A stretch of 64,000 bases of DNA. Source: Ochotona curzoniae (Eukaryota > Chordata > Mammalia > Lagomorpha > Ochotonidae). Positions 45,401-57,400 of the stretch are shown here, one piece after another; position 1 is the first letter of the stretch; every line of letters begins with the position of its first letter. The notes beneath the pieces are model-generated. The model saw nothing but the letters and a program-made list of their open reading frames with translations. It did not search any database and was not told the origin of the DNA. The stretch lies in contig NW_024465886.1 in NCBI RefSeq assembly GCF_017591425.1, forward strand, positions 558,001 through 622,000, in the 5' to 3' direction. The translations under genes were made by a program, and so were the position numbers.

Positions 45401-46679
45401 TTTACATTCAAAGGAAAAACTAACGTTTCAAAAAACATGAAACACATTCCATGTAGGCAAATTAGAAGATATAGAAAAGTATAAATGGGTATAAAAGTGG
45501 TTAGTTCTCAACAGATAGAGACAGCTATTAAAAAAATCTTAATGTACTTATTAGTATAAAATACATATGTTGGCATACAACCAAATTTTGCTTTCCCCCA
45601 TAGAACATTAACTACTTTCAATGACTGTTGACTACTTGCAGTAATTATATAGTATCACGCTAGAGTGGGGATGCTTAGCCGTTTGTTTTATGTTGAGTGG
45701 ATGTGGCAAGCTCTGCTTGGTACACTCAGTGTTGGGCTAGACATTGAAAACACCGTGCCTTCCCACATCCCCCAAGTCTGCTAATTATTCACTCAAAATG
45801 GCGTCCTTCATCAGGAGATGGCAGAGGAGGCTCCTGTGCCACCTCCCTCTGTATTTTATTTTTAATGACAAGTGCTGCAAACATCCCTTTTTGTAGCTGA
45901 AGTTGACTGAGCTCTGCAAAGATCTGTTGACAAAGACTTAAGAGGCCAATAATACATCAGGGGGGCACATTGTCGATTCTCTTTTGGAAATCATTTTGAG
46001 CTTTTTTTTCTCCTTGAAATATCCTGATACGCTTGTATACCTGCAAGAAAATAGAATATTTGGGTTTATTAAATGGTTCAAGTTACTTTCGGTACTGCAG
46101 TCTATCATGTCACAGTATTCCTGTCAATTGAGAACTGTGGTTTCAGGTCGACTATAAAACTAGCAGGAGTGATGGAGTTTTAAAAACTGATTACCACCTG
46201 CTCTCTTACGATAACTGGGATGCAGTTCCCAACTCAGCATTCCCAACTGTGCACTGACATCCTTGGGAATGTATTATAAAAGGTGGGACAAGATCCCTGG
46301 GCTGGACCACAGGAGGGAATTAGGTTCAATGTGACCAGAAAGTAGGAAGAAACGCATAATCCCCATCAAGAGGGGAACTGGGTTACCACCACTATGCCAG
46401 GTGCTGCTGTGTGTGAAGCCAAAATACTCCCAGATTTTAGTATTGTGTGGAGAAAGTAGGCGGAAGATTAGCCGTGGCGATGGTGCCTGCTAACCCCTGC
46501 ATACAGCTCTGCAGGCGTGGCAGAGGCAGAAGGGTCCTGTGTGCACGGTGGGCAATGGGGATGACGGCTTTCATGTCCTCCCGTCAAAATGTTCTTAGTT
46601 GGGGCCGCCCCATTTGTGTTCAGTCCCCAATGTGTGGAACAGTTTGGACTGTGTGGGAGCAGTGCCTTTTTGAAATAGC

Positions 46680-46719
46680 ATGTGTGTGTTTATGTGTGAA
46701 TCTCTGTGTGTGTGTGTGC
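46680..46719. repeat. Imperfect (TG)n microsatellite
   Basis: TGTGTGTGTTTATGTGTG, a short break, then TGTGTGTGTGTGTGCA. Confidence 0.85.
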
Positions 46720-49700
46720 ACTTCATGCAAAGCCCCAGCACAGTGTGGGAAACCTAGACAGCGTATGGGGTTGTAACAGTTACCTAGGCCAGCAGAACCC
46801 TGGGCCCAATGCTGTCAGACTCTGAAAACCAGCCCCAGCCCTGGGCGAGTAGGCCAACTTCCCAGCAGCAAATCGAAGCAGAGGATGTGTCCAGCATCCA
46901 GCTGGAACAAGAGTGACGCCCTGGGATGTCACAGTCCTGGCTGTCTCTTAGCAAACACCTGGCTTAACTCATTTGTCCGGGACCCTATATAATAGCGGCA
47001 TAGATGACAGAGAGCTGATACAGTTCAAAAGTAAGAGAATTTGGCCATCTTCTGAATATTGAGATTGTGGGAGTACAACTGATTTTAATTTACTCTTTGT
47101 ATTTCAAAATTAATCCATGCGTGATGTTTAAACAATCGGATGAAGATTATCTTTAGAATAGAGAAACAATGGTGCAAGCTTTACATTGGTGTGTGCACCT
47201 GCCATGGCTCCGAATGCTTCTCTTTGTTTATTCCTTCACAGTCTGTAAGGGTGTTTAAGAGTTCCCGACAAGCTCTCTGCAGTGACAGTGGGCTTCTGGC
47301 CTGTCACACGCTTCCTGAGGAGGGCAGGATGGGCTTGGTCATTGAGGTTCCCCCTTCCTGGAGCAGCCGTGGGAGAAGCACAGCTGAAACAACTCCTGGC
47401 ACTGCACACTCTCCTCTCGCCCTGGTCGGAGCGTGCCGGAGTGTGCCGGGCGGCCAAGGTCACGGGCTCTGCTGGGCCAGGTCCGATTCATGTCTCTAAT
47501 TGTGTTTTCAAAATGTAACACACCCCTGGAGATTTGTTCCAGATGGATGCAGTGCAAAATGAAAAATAAAATAAACCCCCTCCAAGCACAATATTGTTCT
47601 AAATATTTCTTTGAGGTATCAGCAGGTTTTCTGTCATTGCCCTCTCTGCATCATGGTGCCTTTCCCAGCTATTTGAAATGAAGTTTAGTTTTAAAGCCTT
47701 TCCGAGATAGCTCTTCTCTGCCTGAAATCGGCAGTTTCACTTAGTATGTTGAATTTCGCCCTAGCCCCTCAAAAAATGCAGCACATGTCATGATGTAACT
47801 CGGCACACCTTCTCTTAACCTCTGCGGTTTTCTGTATGTTTCAGAAGGTCAAAAGGAATCCAAAGGTTTTGCTTAGAAAATTCTGAGTGTGAAATGTGTG
47901 TGAGAAGTCAGTTTATTGAAGCGTCTATGGTTGTTTGAATAAATGCACAGCTTCCTAGCATAATTAAAAATATTCAGCTGAGAATTGTGTGGTGATTTCT
48001 GAACGTTTCTAGACTTCTTCTTTGGTAACTGTGCTCTAGAATAGAACTGGCACTTGCAATGCTCCTTGGAGTCTATGAACAGTTAATTTGAGGAAGAGTA
48101 CTTTTGAAAGTAATAATTAGTACTTACATCACTGAAAATACACAGTGGCTTACTAAGGTGACCAATATCGCCTGCTTGCTCTTGATTTGATAACTGGTTC
48201 ATAAAACTTACAACTAAGGGAATATCTTTGTCTACTAAGATCTAGTTCATAGTGAATGCCATTTTGATTTTGTTGTTACTTAATTTTAATTGGTAAAAAA
48301 CATTAAAATCTAGGATTTTCCTTTTCTCTGTGTTAATTTGTATTTTCTCTCTGATGCAACCTTAGAAAAAGGTTTTAAATCCTTAAATCTCTTAAAGTCA
48401 CTCATTAATTTTAGAAGACAAAAATAAATTTGTTATAATCGAGGGTGGTATGTGGAGAAAAAAAATCTCATATCTTGATTTTAAATCAACTACAATGTAG
48501 AAAGTGAGCTGTGTTAAGTTTGGGCTAGGAGGTGGGGTCTTTGTTCTGGACCAGCTCGTAGGAATTGTTGGCGCTCATCTCAAGGTGAACATGGGGCGGA
48601 GTCACTCGCCGATAACCTCACGCCTTGTACACCAGTAAGGGCCGGCAACCTGTGAGAGCCTGCTGCCTGCTCAAGTCCCGCTGGTAGGTGACCAATGAAG
48701 CTGTTACATGAAATTCTTCCCAGTGGGGTTTTATAATCTGTAAATCAAGGAAAGAATATAATTTCATTTTCGGTGTGTAGGCTATGTTTTCTACCATTGA
48801 ACCTTTGTCCCCGATCTAGATTTTGATGTAATATTCAAATCTCAGAATTGTCACAAGTGACTTGTGTGTGTCTAGCCAAATGCTGCAGCTGTGAGCCTGG
48901 TGGATGGTTGGCGGGATTGTTTCGAGCCGTGTCCGGTGGCCTGCAGTGGGAACCACGAGCACCCAGTTATTTGGTATCCGTATTCACACCCTTCTTTTTG
49001 GAGATTCAAGTTTTGAGTGGGATTCCTCTTCAAGTCCAGGAGCATCCCTTTGAAAATAAAATTTACAGGTGTAGCTCTCCAAAGACCAGGTCACTTTCCA
49101 AGAAGATGGACACTGTTTTAGATTCCTTCAATCTTAAGACTATTGCAAAATAAGAAAATAGTTTGATTGTAATATCAGACAATAAAATATAAGCCAGGGA
49201 TATCTCTTTCCTTTAAATATGTTTTTAAAGAATGAGAGAAAAAGGGTTCAGTTTGCATAGTTGGGAAGATTTGAATTGTGTGTGTCCGTTGAGGAAAGCT
49301 GCTCTGGTGAGGTGGCTGGCCTATGGGGTCCTTTGTATTATTTCCCTCATTGTCATTTCCTCACTTCTCTATCAAGATAAACAGAACTCATCAATACAGG
49401 AAAGATGAAGATAGCTTCCAGGTTCCATGTGTGGCCCGGGTGAGGCGTTCGGACTCTTCAGTAAGGAGAACACAGACTAGAGGCTGTTGGCAGCCAGCTT
49501 GCTGCGAGCCACCTTGCAGGGTTAAGGCAACCCTGCCGGGAGCATTTCCTGTAATCAGTGGGTGTTTGGAGGGTATGGAGAAAGGAAATCTTTCATAGCC
49601 GAAAGAAACATACTTCTTTCAAGTTTGCTTTCTAACAGAAGTGTTCAAGATGGTCTTCACTTGCTGAATGCTTTTATTTTGCCAGAGTTTCTCTTTAACA

Positions 49701-51714
49701 GGCAGATCATCCGTGCTTGCATGGAGCACACGTGACCAGAGTCACTGCTGCTGTGATGGCCTGCGGTCATGCACCGTGGCGGGCACGGCCTCGCTACCTA
49801 ACGGCATTCTAGAATTGCATGTTTGACTTCAGTTGAAGTTGGGATAAAAACTTTAAAAAATTCCCTCAAGACAAGCAAGCAAAAATCACTAAAATTCAAT
49901 ATCCTAGAGAGGCAGCAGGAATCATGGTGCCTTCCCTTATAGGATATTCCTTGAGGCCTGTCGTTACAAAGTCTTCAACCTCTGCAACGAAGGAGCTAGA
50001 AAATGACCATTTAATTGGAAAAAAAAAAATCTCTTTTTTGTTCAAAGAGTACCAAGAAAAAAAATCAAATATCTCTTTTTAAATTCAAATAAGTCGAGCA
50101 CAATCAAAGCAGTACATGTGACATTTATCAAACTTCAGAGGGAAAAGAGAGATTGGTGGCCTCCTGTCAGTCACACGGAAAAACAGATCTGTGTTTACCC
50201 TCGGTATGCATCACATAGAACCACAAGAAAGCCGACACCTTCAAGGCAAAAAAGGCATAATGTTTTTTCACAAGTAATGAATCATTCCATGGATTTTTCT
50301 GTCATTCTTGCCCTGGTTTTGAGGCTGTTACTATTTTTCACTGCACTTGTCCTATTTAAATTATTTAAATTATTTTCAGGATTAAGAGTGAAGTTTCTAA
50401 TCAGCTAAACATAGTATCAGACTCTAAGGTAACGAAGGTTCTGTGCATGCATCTTCAAGGATTTTTAGCAATCAAGCCATAAACTAGCAATCTGTCTATT
50501 TCCCCTTTTAATGAGAATTCCTTCTGGAAGAGCTGACACTTGGTGAGCTGAATGATCTTTCGTGGCATAGTATGGGAAGCGCTCTTTTGGGGATGAGTGC
50601 CCAAATGCCCCCTGGATTTTGGATGTATTATTAATGACTATTTAGCATAATAAGGTAGATGCATATGTTGCAGGGCTCCTCTCATTTGTCTTTTGTAGGT
50701 AGCAGATTCCTCGTGCCACGACTCATGCTCACAGGACAAGGACACCCTAACAGGTGCCGCCTGGAGATACGGCACAGCACCACCACGATTAAACAACCCT
50801 ACATCTATTGAGCAGACGGTTAGAACTCAAACACACATTGTCTCTTACTAGATTCTCTGGTAATCACGTGATAAGAGCAACCAAAGTCTGACGAACATTC
50901 CTAGTCCATTGGGTCAGGAGATGCTTTGTTCAGTCATCCTGTCTCACCTGGAAAACCAGGGGAAAGCAGTTCTGCTTTAGGGCTTCCATGTCATCTTTTG
51001 CGATTGCGTCTGTTTCGAACATGAAGGAACTTTGTGCCTACCTTGGCTGTAGGTTAGAACCGTCTGAACGCTTTCAGTCCCTGGGAACCATGCTTATTGG
51101 AACTGCTGTGCAATCCTGGATGCTTTGCTCTGGTATTGGTCATTTAAGAAACTTCCATGTGGCTCCCAGTATTCCCCACTGCTGAGAGTGTCACGCTGGG
51201 TCAGTCCGTGAGTGTGTTGCGGTTGCTGTTAGCAGCAGTTGTAGCTGACGCGATGTTCCATAGTTAGCCTCTGTCATACGAGGCAGTCTAGCTCAGACAG
51301 CTCTCTGCTTCTGCCTGTTGTTGACTCAGTGTGTGCCCTAATTCCTTTAGTGCCTGGGAAAAACTTACTTTCCTCAAGGTAGGGAGTATTGCCCAGCAGA
51401 CTGAGCCTAGTCAGGGCAGCCAGGAAAACTTGGTTAGAATTTCTAATTCAACCATGAACATGTTGATACTTGACTTTGCAAGCTTTTGTTTCTCTACGGG
51501 TTATGCATAGGTTAAATCGGTCATCGTCTGTCAGCTGTGATGAGTTCTTGGCCTTGGCTGTGTTCACAGCTTTGCCCAGATTCTCCTTCCTACACAACAG
51601 GGAGTACCAGTATTGCATGGATTCATCTCCCGCCCCCCATAAAAAAAATTCTTTTTGCACCAAAATAAAATTTCATTGTTTCGTGAACTTCTAAACTTAT
51701 ACTTGAACTCTTTG

Positions 51715-51830
51715 AATTTTTTTTTTAATTTGAATTTTGAATTTTATGGCACAATTCCATAGAATCTGGGATCTCCACCCCCGTACTTGCGTTTTTATAT
51801 TCGTGTGGTGATTACCTCGGGACTTTGTTT
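51715..51830 (-). mobile_element. Possible lagomorph L1 3' tail, antisense
   Basis: A T run, then TTTTATGGCACAATTCCATAG and TCTGGGATCTCCACCCCC. This parallels the reverse of the lagomorph L1 end (acataatgtg, ccatag, gggattccccccaccc order). Decayed and short. Confidence 0.5.
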
Positions 51831-53474
51831 TCGGGGTCTACAAGTAGAAAATAAGATTTTACAAATTTTGGTCAAAGATTTGGTCTTCCTTTGTTATTCC
51901 TTCTTTTAATATCCCAAATCCCAAACTTAGCTACGTCCTCGTCTTTATATCAGTCTGTTTCTAAATGGTGATGATACACCATCCTTCCTTATTCAATACA
52001 CTATAGACTCTCCCATGTTAATATCAAAAAAGTCAAATAACTTATGTGACTTAAAGAAATTTTGAAATATTTGTTAGATGTATAATCATCATTTTAAATT
52101 ACCATGAAACCATACTGACATTTTCATGTAAAACACATTTTCATGATAATCCAATGCTTATAATTTTATAAGTGTATGCACAAAATCAGAACAAGAATTT
52201 TCAATAGACAGTTTTCCTGTATCATTTCTTTCCAATGCAATACCAGTCACGCAACCTTTTTCTTTGCGTTCCTGGAGACCACAAGATATCCACCTGCAAC
52301 CCCTTGGGGGTAAAGGAAGGCCCTGTTATGAAGTATGCCGGGGATGGTCTCAGCAAAATTGCAATGTCCACTCGGATTATGCTTTCGTGTTTCATGAAAG
52401 GAGAGCCAACATCTTCCCCAGCCGAAGTCACTATAACGAATCGTCTGAGTGTATTTACAGATGCCAAAGCAGGGAGAGAGCGATTGGAAACGCACAGAGC
52501 TGTTTAGGGAGTGACTAACAATGATGGGGCAAAGCAGAGTTCAGTGCAAAAATTGTCAAGCTGTAAACTCCACACCTCTTGGCAGCTGAGCAGTGCACTC
52601 GGCCCGAGGCCATCTCTGCCTCTTACCTTCCTGGGGTTGGACCCAGAAATAGGATGATGGTCATGTGTATTAACACACGTATTTAACATGAAGGATGAAG
52701 GTAGACTTTTTGGGAAGGAACGTTAGTCTGATTTGGGTGATGGGTTTGACAACAAGGATCAGTGTTACAAATCAGGTTACATGACAGATATTTCCCCCTA
52801 AATCACGAGAGTAAAAGTATTTAAGCTCAGGCACATTTTACCAAGTGTCATAAATTACACTCAAAGCAACTATTAAACATATTGCAATTTTAAATGTTAA
52901 TTTAAGCACTCATGATGGTTACATGGTGTTTTACAATTATTCTCTTTGGAAAATTCTTTTAAGACCAATAGCAGATTTGCATTAAAGCCGTCGTGGTGTT
53001 TTCTGTCCCAGCCTCCAGCCTGATAGTGCTTGTGGCAATCCTGGCGCTCCCACACGTTTCCAAATGCCACAATATGGAATCACAGCGCGCTCAGTAACTC
53101 CTCCACTAGAGAAAGAAGGGCCCTGCCGTCTTGTTAGTAAGGCTGCGCAAGAGTCCTGGAATGGACATTTCCTCGTGGTATGATCTGTCAGGCTGAGAAT
53201 ATAGTGTTCGGAAATTTGTTAGAGCCAATTTATTCTAAAACATACATATTTTTTATTCTATTTGCAACTAAAAGTTCGGTTTCTATTCATCCAACAGGAT
53301 TTATGACCTCACCGTAGTTTTCTTTTCTTTGCTTTTTCACATCGTAGTTTTCAATCTCATTCGGTTGCCATTATTCCTTTGTCCTAGCAAAAGGCCATTT
53401 TAGTTCATTTTGCTCTTCAGTGACTGTTAATATAGTAATAGACATAGAACTAGAAGGAAAATAATTGAATTTTT

Positions 53475-53832
53475 CTTTAAAAAGCAGCCTGAGAGAGTGA
53501 GAGAAAGAGAAAAGGAAAAAAGAAAATGGAGGAGAAGAAGGAGGAGAGAGAGAAAAAGAGAAAGAGAGAGAGAGAATAAAGAATGATGCTTCATTTGCTG
53601 TTTTCACTCCCCTAGTGCTTCAAATGGCCAGGACATAGCTTGGGCCTGGAAACTCAGTCCCGGTCTGTCACTTGAGTGGCAGGATCCAATTATTTGAGCC
53701 ATTCCCTACTGCCTTCCAGTGTGTGCATCAGGAGGAAGCCGAGTGGGTGCAGAGCCCGGACTTGAACGCAGGCGTGCTGATGGGGCGTGCACACCTGCTG
53801 TGTCATGGCTGCTGTGCCACACGCCTGCCCTG
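53475..53832 (-). mobile_element. Old C-SINE, antisense, with expanded purine tract
   Basis: 53485-53575 is a nearly pure GA-rich tract that replaces the usual short GAGAGA part. TGTTTTCACTCCCCTAGTG, CTGGAAACTCAGTCCCGG, CAGAGCCCGGACTTGAACGC and a head ending GCTGTGCCACACGCCTGCCC follow. Confidence 0.82.
53485..53575. repeat. Polypurine (GA/GGA/AAG) tract
   Basis: About 90 bp of almost only G and A on the plus strand inside a C-SINE. Such mirror-like purine runs can form triplex DNA. Confidence 0.85.
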
Positions 53833-55299
53833 AAAATATTTTTAAGCAAAGTGAATGTCAGTTTCACTTCCAGTGCCCTTGGAGAGGGACATATTTTTAG
53901 AGGAGACATCCTGAAAGGGGAACATAAGAGAAAGTTTTAACCCAAATTTGGTGAATGAGACAGGATGCTTCACTGTTTTGGGAAAGGAAGGTGATAGAAC
54001 AGAAAAGAATTGGCTCCAGGAGACACAGTGATCTGGAAGAGCAGAGCAGCATGGGCCCAGTGGGCTTGAGCGCTCGCCTGTCTCAGGGCGGAAATTGAGA
54101 GGAGTGACATGAAGAAGCAAGCTTGGGCCAGCAGGACTTGTCATTCTTTGTATTGCAGTAGTTCTAAAAAGGTCCCTTCTGTCTGGGCAGGTCACACGTA
54201 TGCCTTGCAGATGTACAAACATGGAGATTATATTTTTTTGTAGATTCTTAGAAAATGGCACATCCCACATTTTGTACTGTTAGGCTTAGCAAGGAGTTGC
54301 TCACCACACATGGAAAAAAAAGCGTCACTAGCAGAGCAGGCAGTGTGCCGAGCACTCTTACGAGGCTGGGAGGTTTATAAAAAGCATCTCACATGGTTGC
54401 ACTGTGCTTCTGTCCAAACTCCTCTCATCTCAGCAAATTAGCCCATGAAACCGTTAGTTGGCTCATGCCTAATTAAAGAATGTCTCTGGATCTAAGGTAA
54501 AAACAATTAAGTGAGTAATTTACAAAATTATTTTTTAAACATTTGACAGAACTAATTGTGCTGCTGCTACTGTAGGTGACCAAAGCTAAGTGCGTTGTAA
54601 TTACAGTGTGCTTTCGCTGTGCGGATTGAACCCGCAACTTCAGCCCTCACAGACCTCTGCCTTCTGCTTCCAAACTAGTAATTTTTCACACACACACACA
54701 CACACACACAAAACTTTCACAAAAGTCCTTAAAACCTTCTGAAGTAGCATATCGTTAGAAGGCAGTTGGTACAGTAAGTTCACATTAGAAGACGCGAATT
54801 ACCACACGGTTGTTTGCTGTCAAGGTGAGAATCAGGTGCATGAGGCAACTTGATGCAGACTTGTTCTGCTTCTAAGCTGCATCTGCCCACGTTCCGTGGA
54901 CTTTGCTATGTTCTACTTCCAACAGACAGGAGACCTGAGGAGTTGTACCAAAATATTATTTAAAAAAAATCTACCTCATTGGTTTTTGCCATCCTATCAT
55001 GGTTTGAGGCGCTAGGGGTCTCAGCTGGGGAGAACATTGGAAGGAAACCAGTCACTTTGTGGGAAGATGCTGAAGGCATCCGTTTCTTTTGCTTTGCGCA
55101 CCTCTGTCACTATTCTTATAATGTCTTCTAAGACTTTTTGAAAGGGATGGCTTCCTGCTTCCAGCCTCTTGATCAAAATTGCCAAAGGAGTGAGCTCATT
55201 TCATCCAAGGAAACGTTATGTCATGTGTAATCTGTTTTCAGTTTCCACTCTCAGGTAAGAGGTGAGATAAGGAAATAACAAAAATGCAACCCCTCCTTT
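53833..55299. other. Unique sequence with a CA repeat
   Basis: Nothing recognised apart from the microsatellite at 54687-54711. The 142-codon minus-strand frame at 53842-54270 shows no domain. Confidence 0.4.
54687..54711. repeat. (CA)n microsatellite
   Basis: About twelve CA units in otherwise unique sequence. Confidence 0.92.
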
Positions 55300-55432
55300 T
55301 TTTGTTTTAAAGGATTTGTTTATTTCTACTGGGAAGTCAGATATACAGTGAGAAGGAAAGACTCCATCCACTGATTCAAGTGGATGCAAGCAGTTAGGCT
55401 TATCTGAAGCCAGGAGCCAGCAAAAGCAGTAC
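55300..55432 (-). mobile_element. C-SINE tail fragment, antisense
   Basis: TTTTAAAGGATTTGTTTATTTC, GTCAGATATACAGTGAGAAGG and GAAGCCAGGAGCCAG, then similarity stops. Head missing. Confidence 0.8.
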
Positions 55433-55434
55433 TG

Positions 55435-55750
55435 AAAGGGCTATTGATCTTACAGCTTGCATGAAAGTTGTCTTATATTACAGAGAACATATGGTATTTG
55501 TCCGTTTGGGATTGGCTTATTGCGCTGAGGATAATGGTCTTTAGTTGGGACCATTTGTTTCAAATGGTAGAATTTCATTCTTGTTAATGGATGAGTAGTA
55601 TTTCGTGGAGTGGATGTAGCAGTTTCTTTAACCACTCCTCTTTGGACAGGCATCTGGGTTGTTTCCATGTCTTTGCTGTTATCAACTGTGCTGATGTAAC
55701 ACAGGACTGCAGACCCCTTTCTGATGTTCATTTATATAATCCTTCAGAGT
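55435..55750 (-). mobile_element. L1 3' region fragment, antisense
   Basis: Familiar reverse L1 phrases: GAGAACATATGGTATTTGTCCG, GGATGAGTAGTATTTCGTGG and CATCTGGGTTGTTTCCATGTC. The minus strand at 55450-55731 is a decayed ORF2 end. It stops abruptly near 55750. Confidence 0.85.
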
Positions 55751-56033
55751 GATCCGCCTTTGCTGTGCTCACATTGGGAGCCCTGCAGAAAGAACATAGG
55801 TCTCAAGTTAATTCTCCCTACGTATAGTACACTGTATGTGTTCTGTCTGCATTTTGGTCATTGCGAAGTCACCAGTTTTGTTTTCCCTTTGCCATCCAAA
55901 TTCTTAGGCAGCTTTTTTTGTGGCCTTGGTGAGTCTCAGAGTGAACAGATGTTGTATAAACCACCCCCCGCCCACGTTTTTCCACTTATATTTTCCTTTA
56001 GAAGGAAAAAGAGAAGATAATTCTCTGTGGAAG
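55751..56033. other. Unrecognised sequence
   Basis: Between the L1 fragment and a 21-base T run. No family assigned. Confidence 0.35.
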
Positions 56034-56139
56034 TTTTTTTTTTTTTTTTTTTTTAACTGCTCAGAAGCTATTCACTAAATTCCTCTTACCTCTATTGTAG
56101 TAGCAGATGCCCCTTTTCATGGAAATGACCTGTAAACTC

Positions 56140-56870
56140 TTTCAGCTATACAGCTGTTAGGTCTGACGACCTGGCTCTTTCTTGGGTGGGACCTGCAGGG
56201 TCCTACGTCGGTACGGCCTTCCCTAGGGCGCCAGTGCAATGCTCCAAGCCTGAAATGATTTTGCTCCCATATTAGCACATGCACAGCTCGCTGCTTTCCC
56301 TTTCGGCCCACTGCCTTTTGTCACACTACACAAAACGATGCCTGACATGGCCCTGGTCTGCCGGTCATCAGGTCCGGGTGCCACCCTGATCCATTCTGCA
56401 TGGAACCTGTAGAATGCCACAGAACTATTTGTTCTGGGGGATCTGTGCAATGCACTGAGCTGGAAGTGAACTTGCCCCTAGTCAAGCTCTTGTGCAGCTC
56501 AGTTTTACACTCAGGCCAGTAGCCTTTGCCCCATGCACAGTGGCACCTGACCATTCCTGGTTTCATGCACGCACAGCTCACTGTTGTTCCTCCAGTCCTG
56601 CAACCTTTATCTCACTACACGACATGGCACCTGATGTGGCACGGGTGGAGTTCTGGGTCTGCTGGCCACTAGGACTGGGGGGTCACCTAAAGCCACTCTG
56701 AGTGGAGCCTGCAGGATGCGAAGTTGGCACTGTTTTCCCTTTGGAGTCAGTGCAATGAACAGAGGCAGAAATGAGCCTGCTACCGGCCATCCCTCCAGTC
56801 CACAGCCTTTGCCCACTACACAAGATGGCACCTGAGGTGGTACTGGTGGGGGTCTGGGCTATGAGACCCA
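56140..56870. repeat. Tandem array of ~200-bp units, about 3.4 copies
   Basis: The anchor CACTACACAAGATGGCACCTG near 56813-56834 recurs as CACTACACGACATGGCACCTG (ending near 56634), a variant CATGCACAGTGGCACCTG (ending near 56550) and CACTACACAAAACGATGCCTG (ending near 56344). Spacings are about 200, 84 and 206 bp, so one unit is cut short. Other shared words are GTGCAATG and GGAACCTG/GGAGCCTGCAGGATGC. Divergence between units is high, so the array is old. Confidence 0.75.
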
Positions 56871-56993
56871 CCCTATTCCTGTACTGATCTCTGACATGGT
56901 CAGGTCAAACAAACCAGCAGGATGGACAGTTCTTTGCCTGTGTCCACTTCCTGAACTCCTGGTGAACTCCGTTTTCCTCCTGGTTGCTGCTGG

Positions 56994-57138
56994 GGCTCTG
57001 GCTGCTGGTGGAGCTCAGATGGCTGCTGGTGGAGCTCAGATGGCTGCTGGTGGAGCTCTGGCTGCTGGTGGAGCTCTGGCTGCTGGTGGAGCTCAGATGG
57101 CTGCAGCTCTGGCTGCTGGTGGGTCTCAGACGGCTGCT
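56994..57138. repeat. 18/21-bp minisatellite, all units multiples of three
   Basis: Units GAGCTCAGATGGCTGCTGGTG (21 bp: 57011-57031, 57032-57052) and GAGCTCTGGCTGCTGGTG (18 bp: 57053-57070, 57071-57088), then a fused 33-bp unit (57089-57121) and a degenerate end. On the minus strand they encode repeats of ELHQQP / SELHQQP. Confidence 0.95.
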
Positions 57139-57400
57139 CACCAACTACTGCTGCATCCTCTGTTATCCGGTCACCCCGATACTGCCCACTGTCGCTACTG
57201 CTTCCCTGTGTCCAAGGGTCTCCAGTTGCCCCTCTGCCAGTGGCCTGTCTTCTGTCTTTTCCTGAAATCTGCCCTGTATGCTTCACCCCAGCTGGTGATT
57301 CACCTGTCCACATCCTATCCCACCATCTCGCCTTCTCCCTGTGCTACAATTTATGGCAGTAACTGATTCTCATACTTCATTGAAAACCAAAGACCATGTT

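Larger units (their letters stand above)
42419..53474. other. Repeat-poor 11-kb block without recognised genes
   Basis: Over about 11 kb I recognise only simple repeats (46680-46719) and one weak L1 tail (51715-51830). Several stretches have the texture of conserved non-coding DNA: 42820-43130 (TATAAATAGCACCTGGG, TTAATAATCAATGTG), 44280-44640, 45560-46000, 47510-47580 and 52900-53200. 52222-52520 is open in several frames on both strands but shows no family signature. 48520-48720 is a small GC-rich patch. No exon with convincing splice sites was found. In the absence of alignments all this is impression. Confidence 0.4.
56034..57400 (-). mobile_element. Unassigned composite: poly(A) end, ~200-bp tandem units, coding-phase minisatellite
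   Basis: On the minus strand, from about 57400 leftward, come a short non-repeated part, an 18/21-bp minisatellite (57138-56994), a tandem array of roughly 200-bp units (56870-56140) and a 21-base A run (T at 56034-56054). The A run at one end suggests a retrotransposed unit. The tandem units recall L1 5' promoter monomers, and the overall plan recalls VNTR-bearing composite retrotransposons. No target-site duplication was found, and the right border is a guess. A 137-codon frame (56900-57313) crosses the minisatellite on the minus strand. Frames of 156 and 93 codons are open on plus, so openness here is not specific. I do not recognise the family. Confidence 0.4.

Noticed and set aside
54600..54650. 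tRNA-like words (GGATTGAACCCGCAAC)
   Set aside because: Only a B-box-like phrase is present, with no cloverleaf arms or A box at the right distance. At best a decayed SINE or MIR head.
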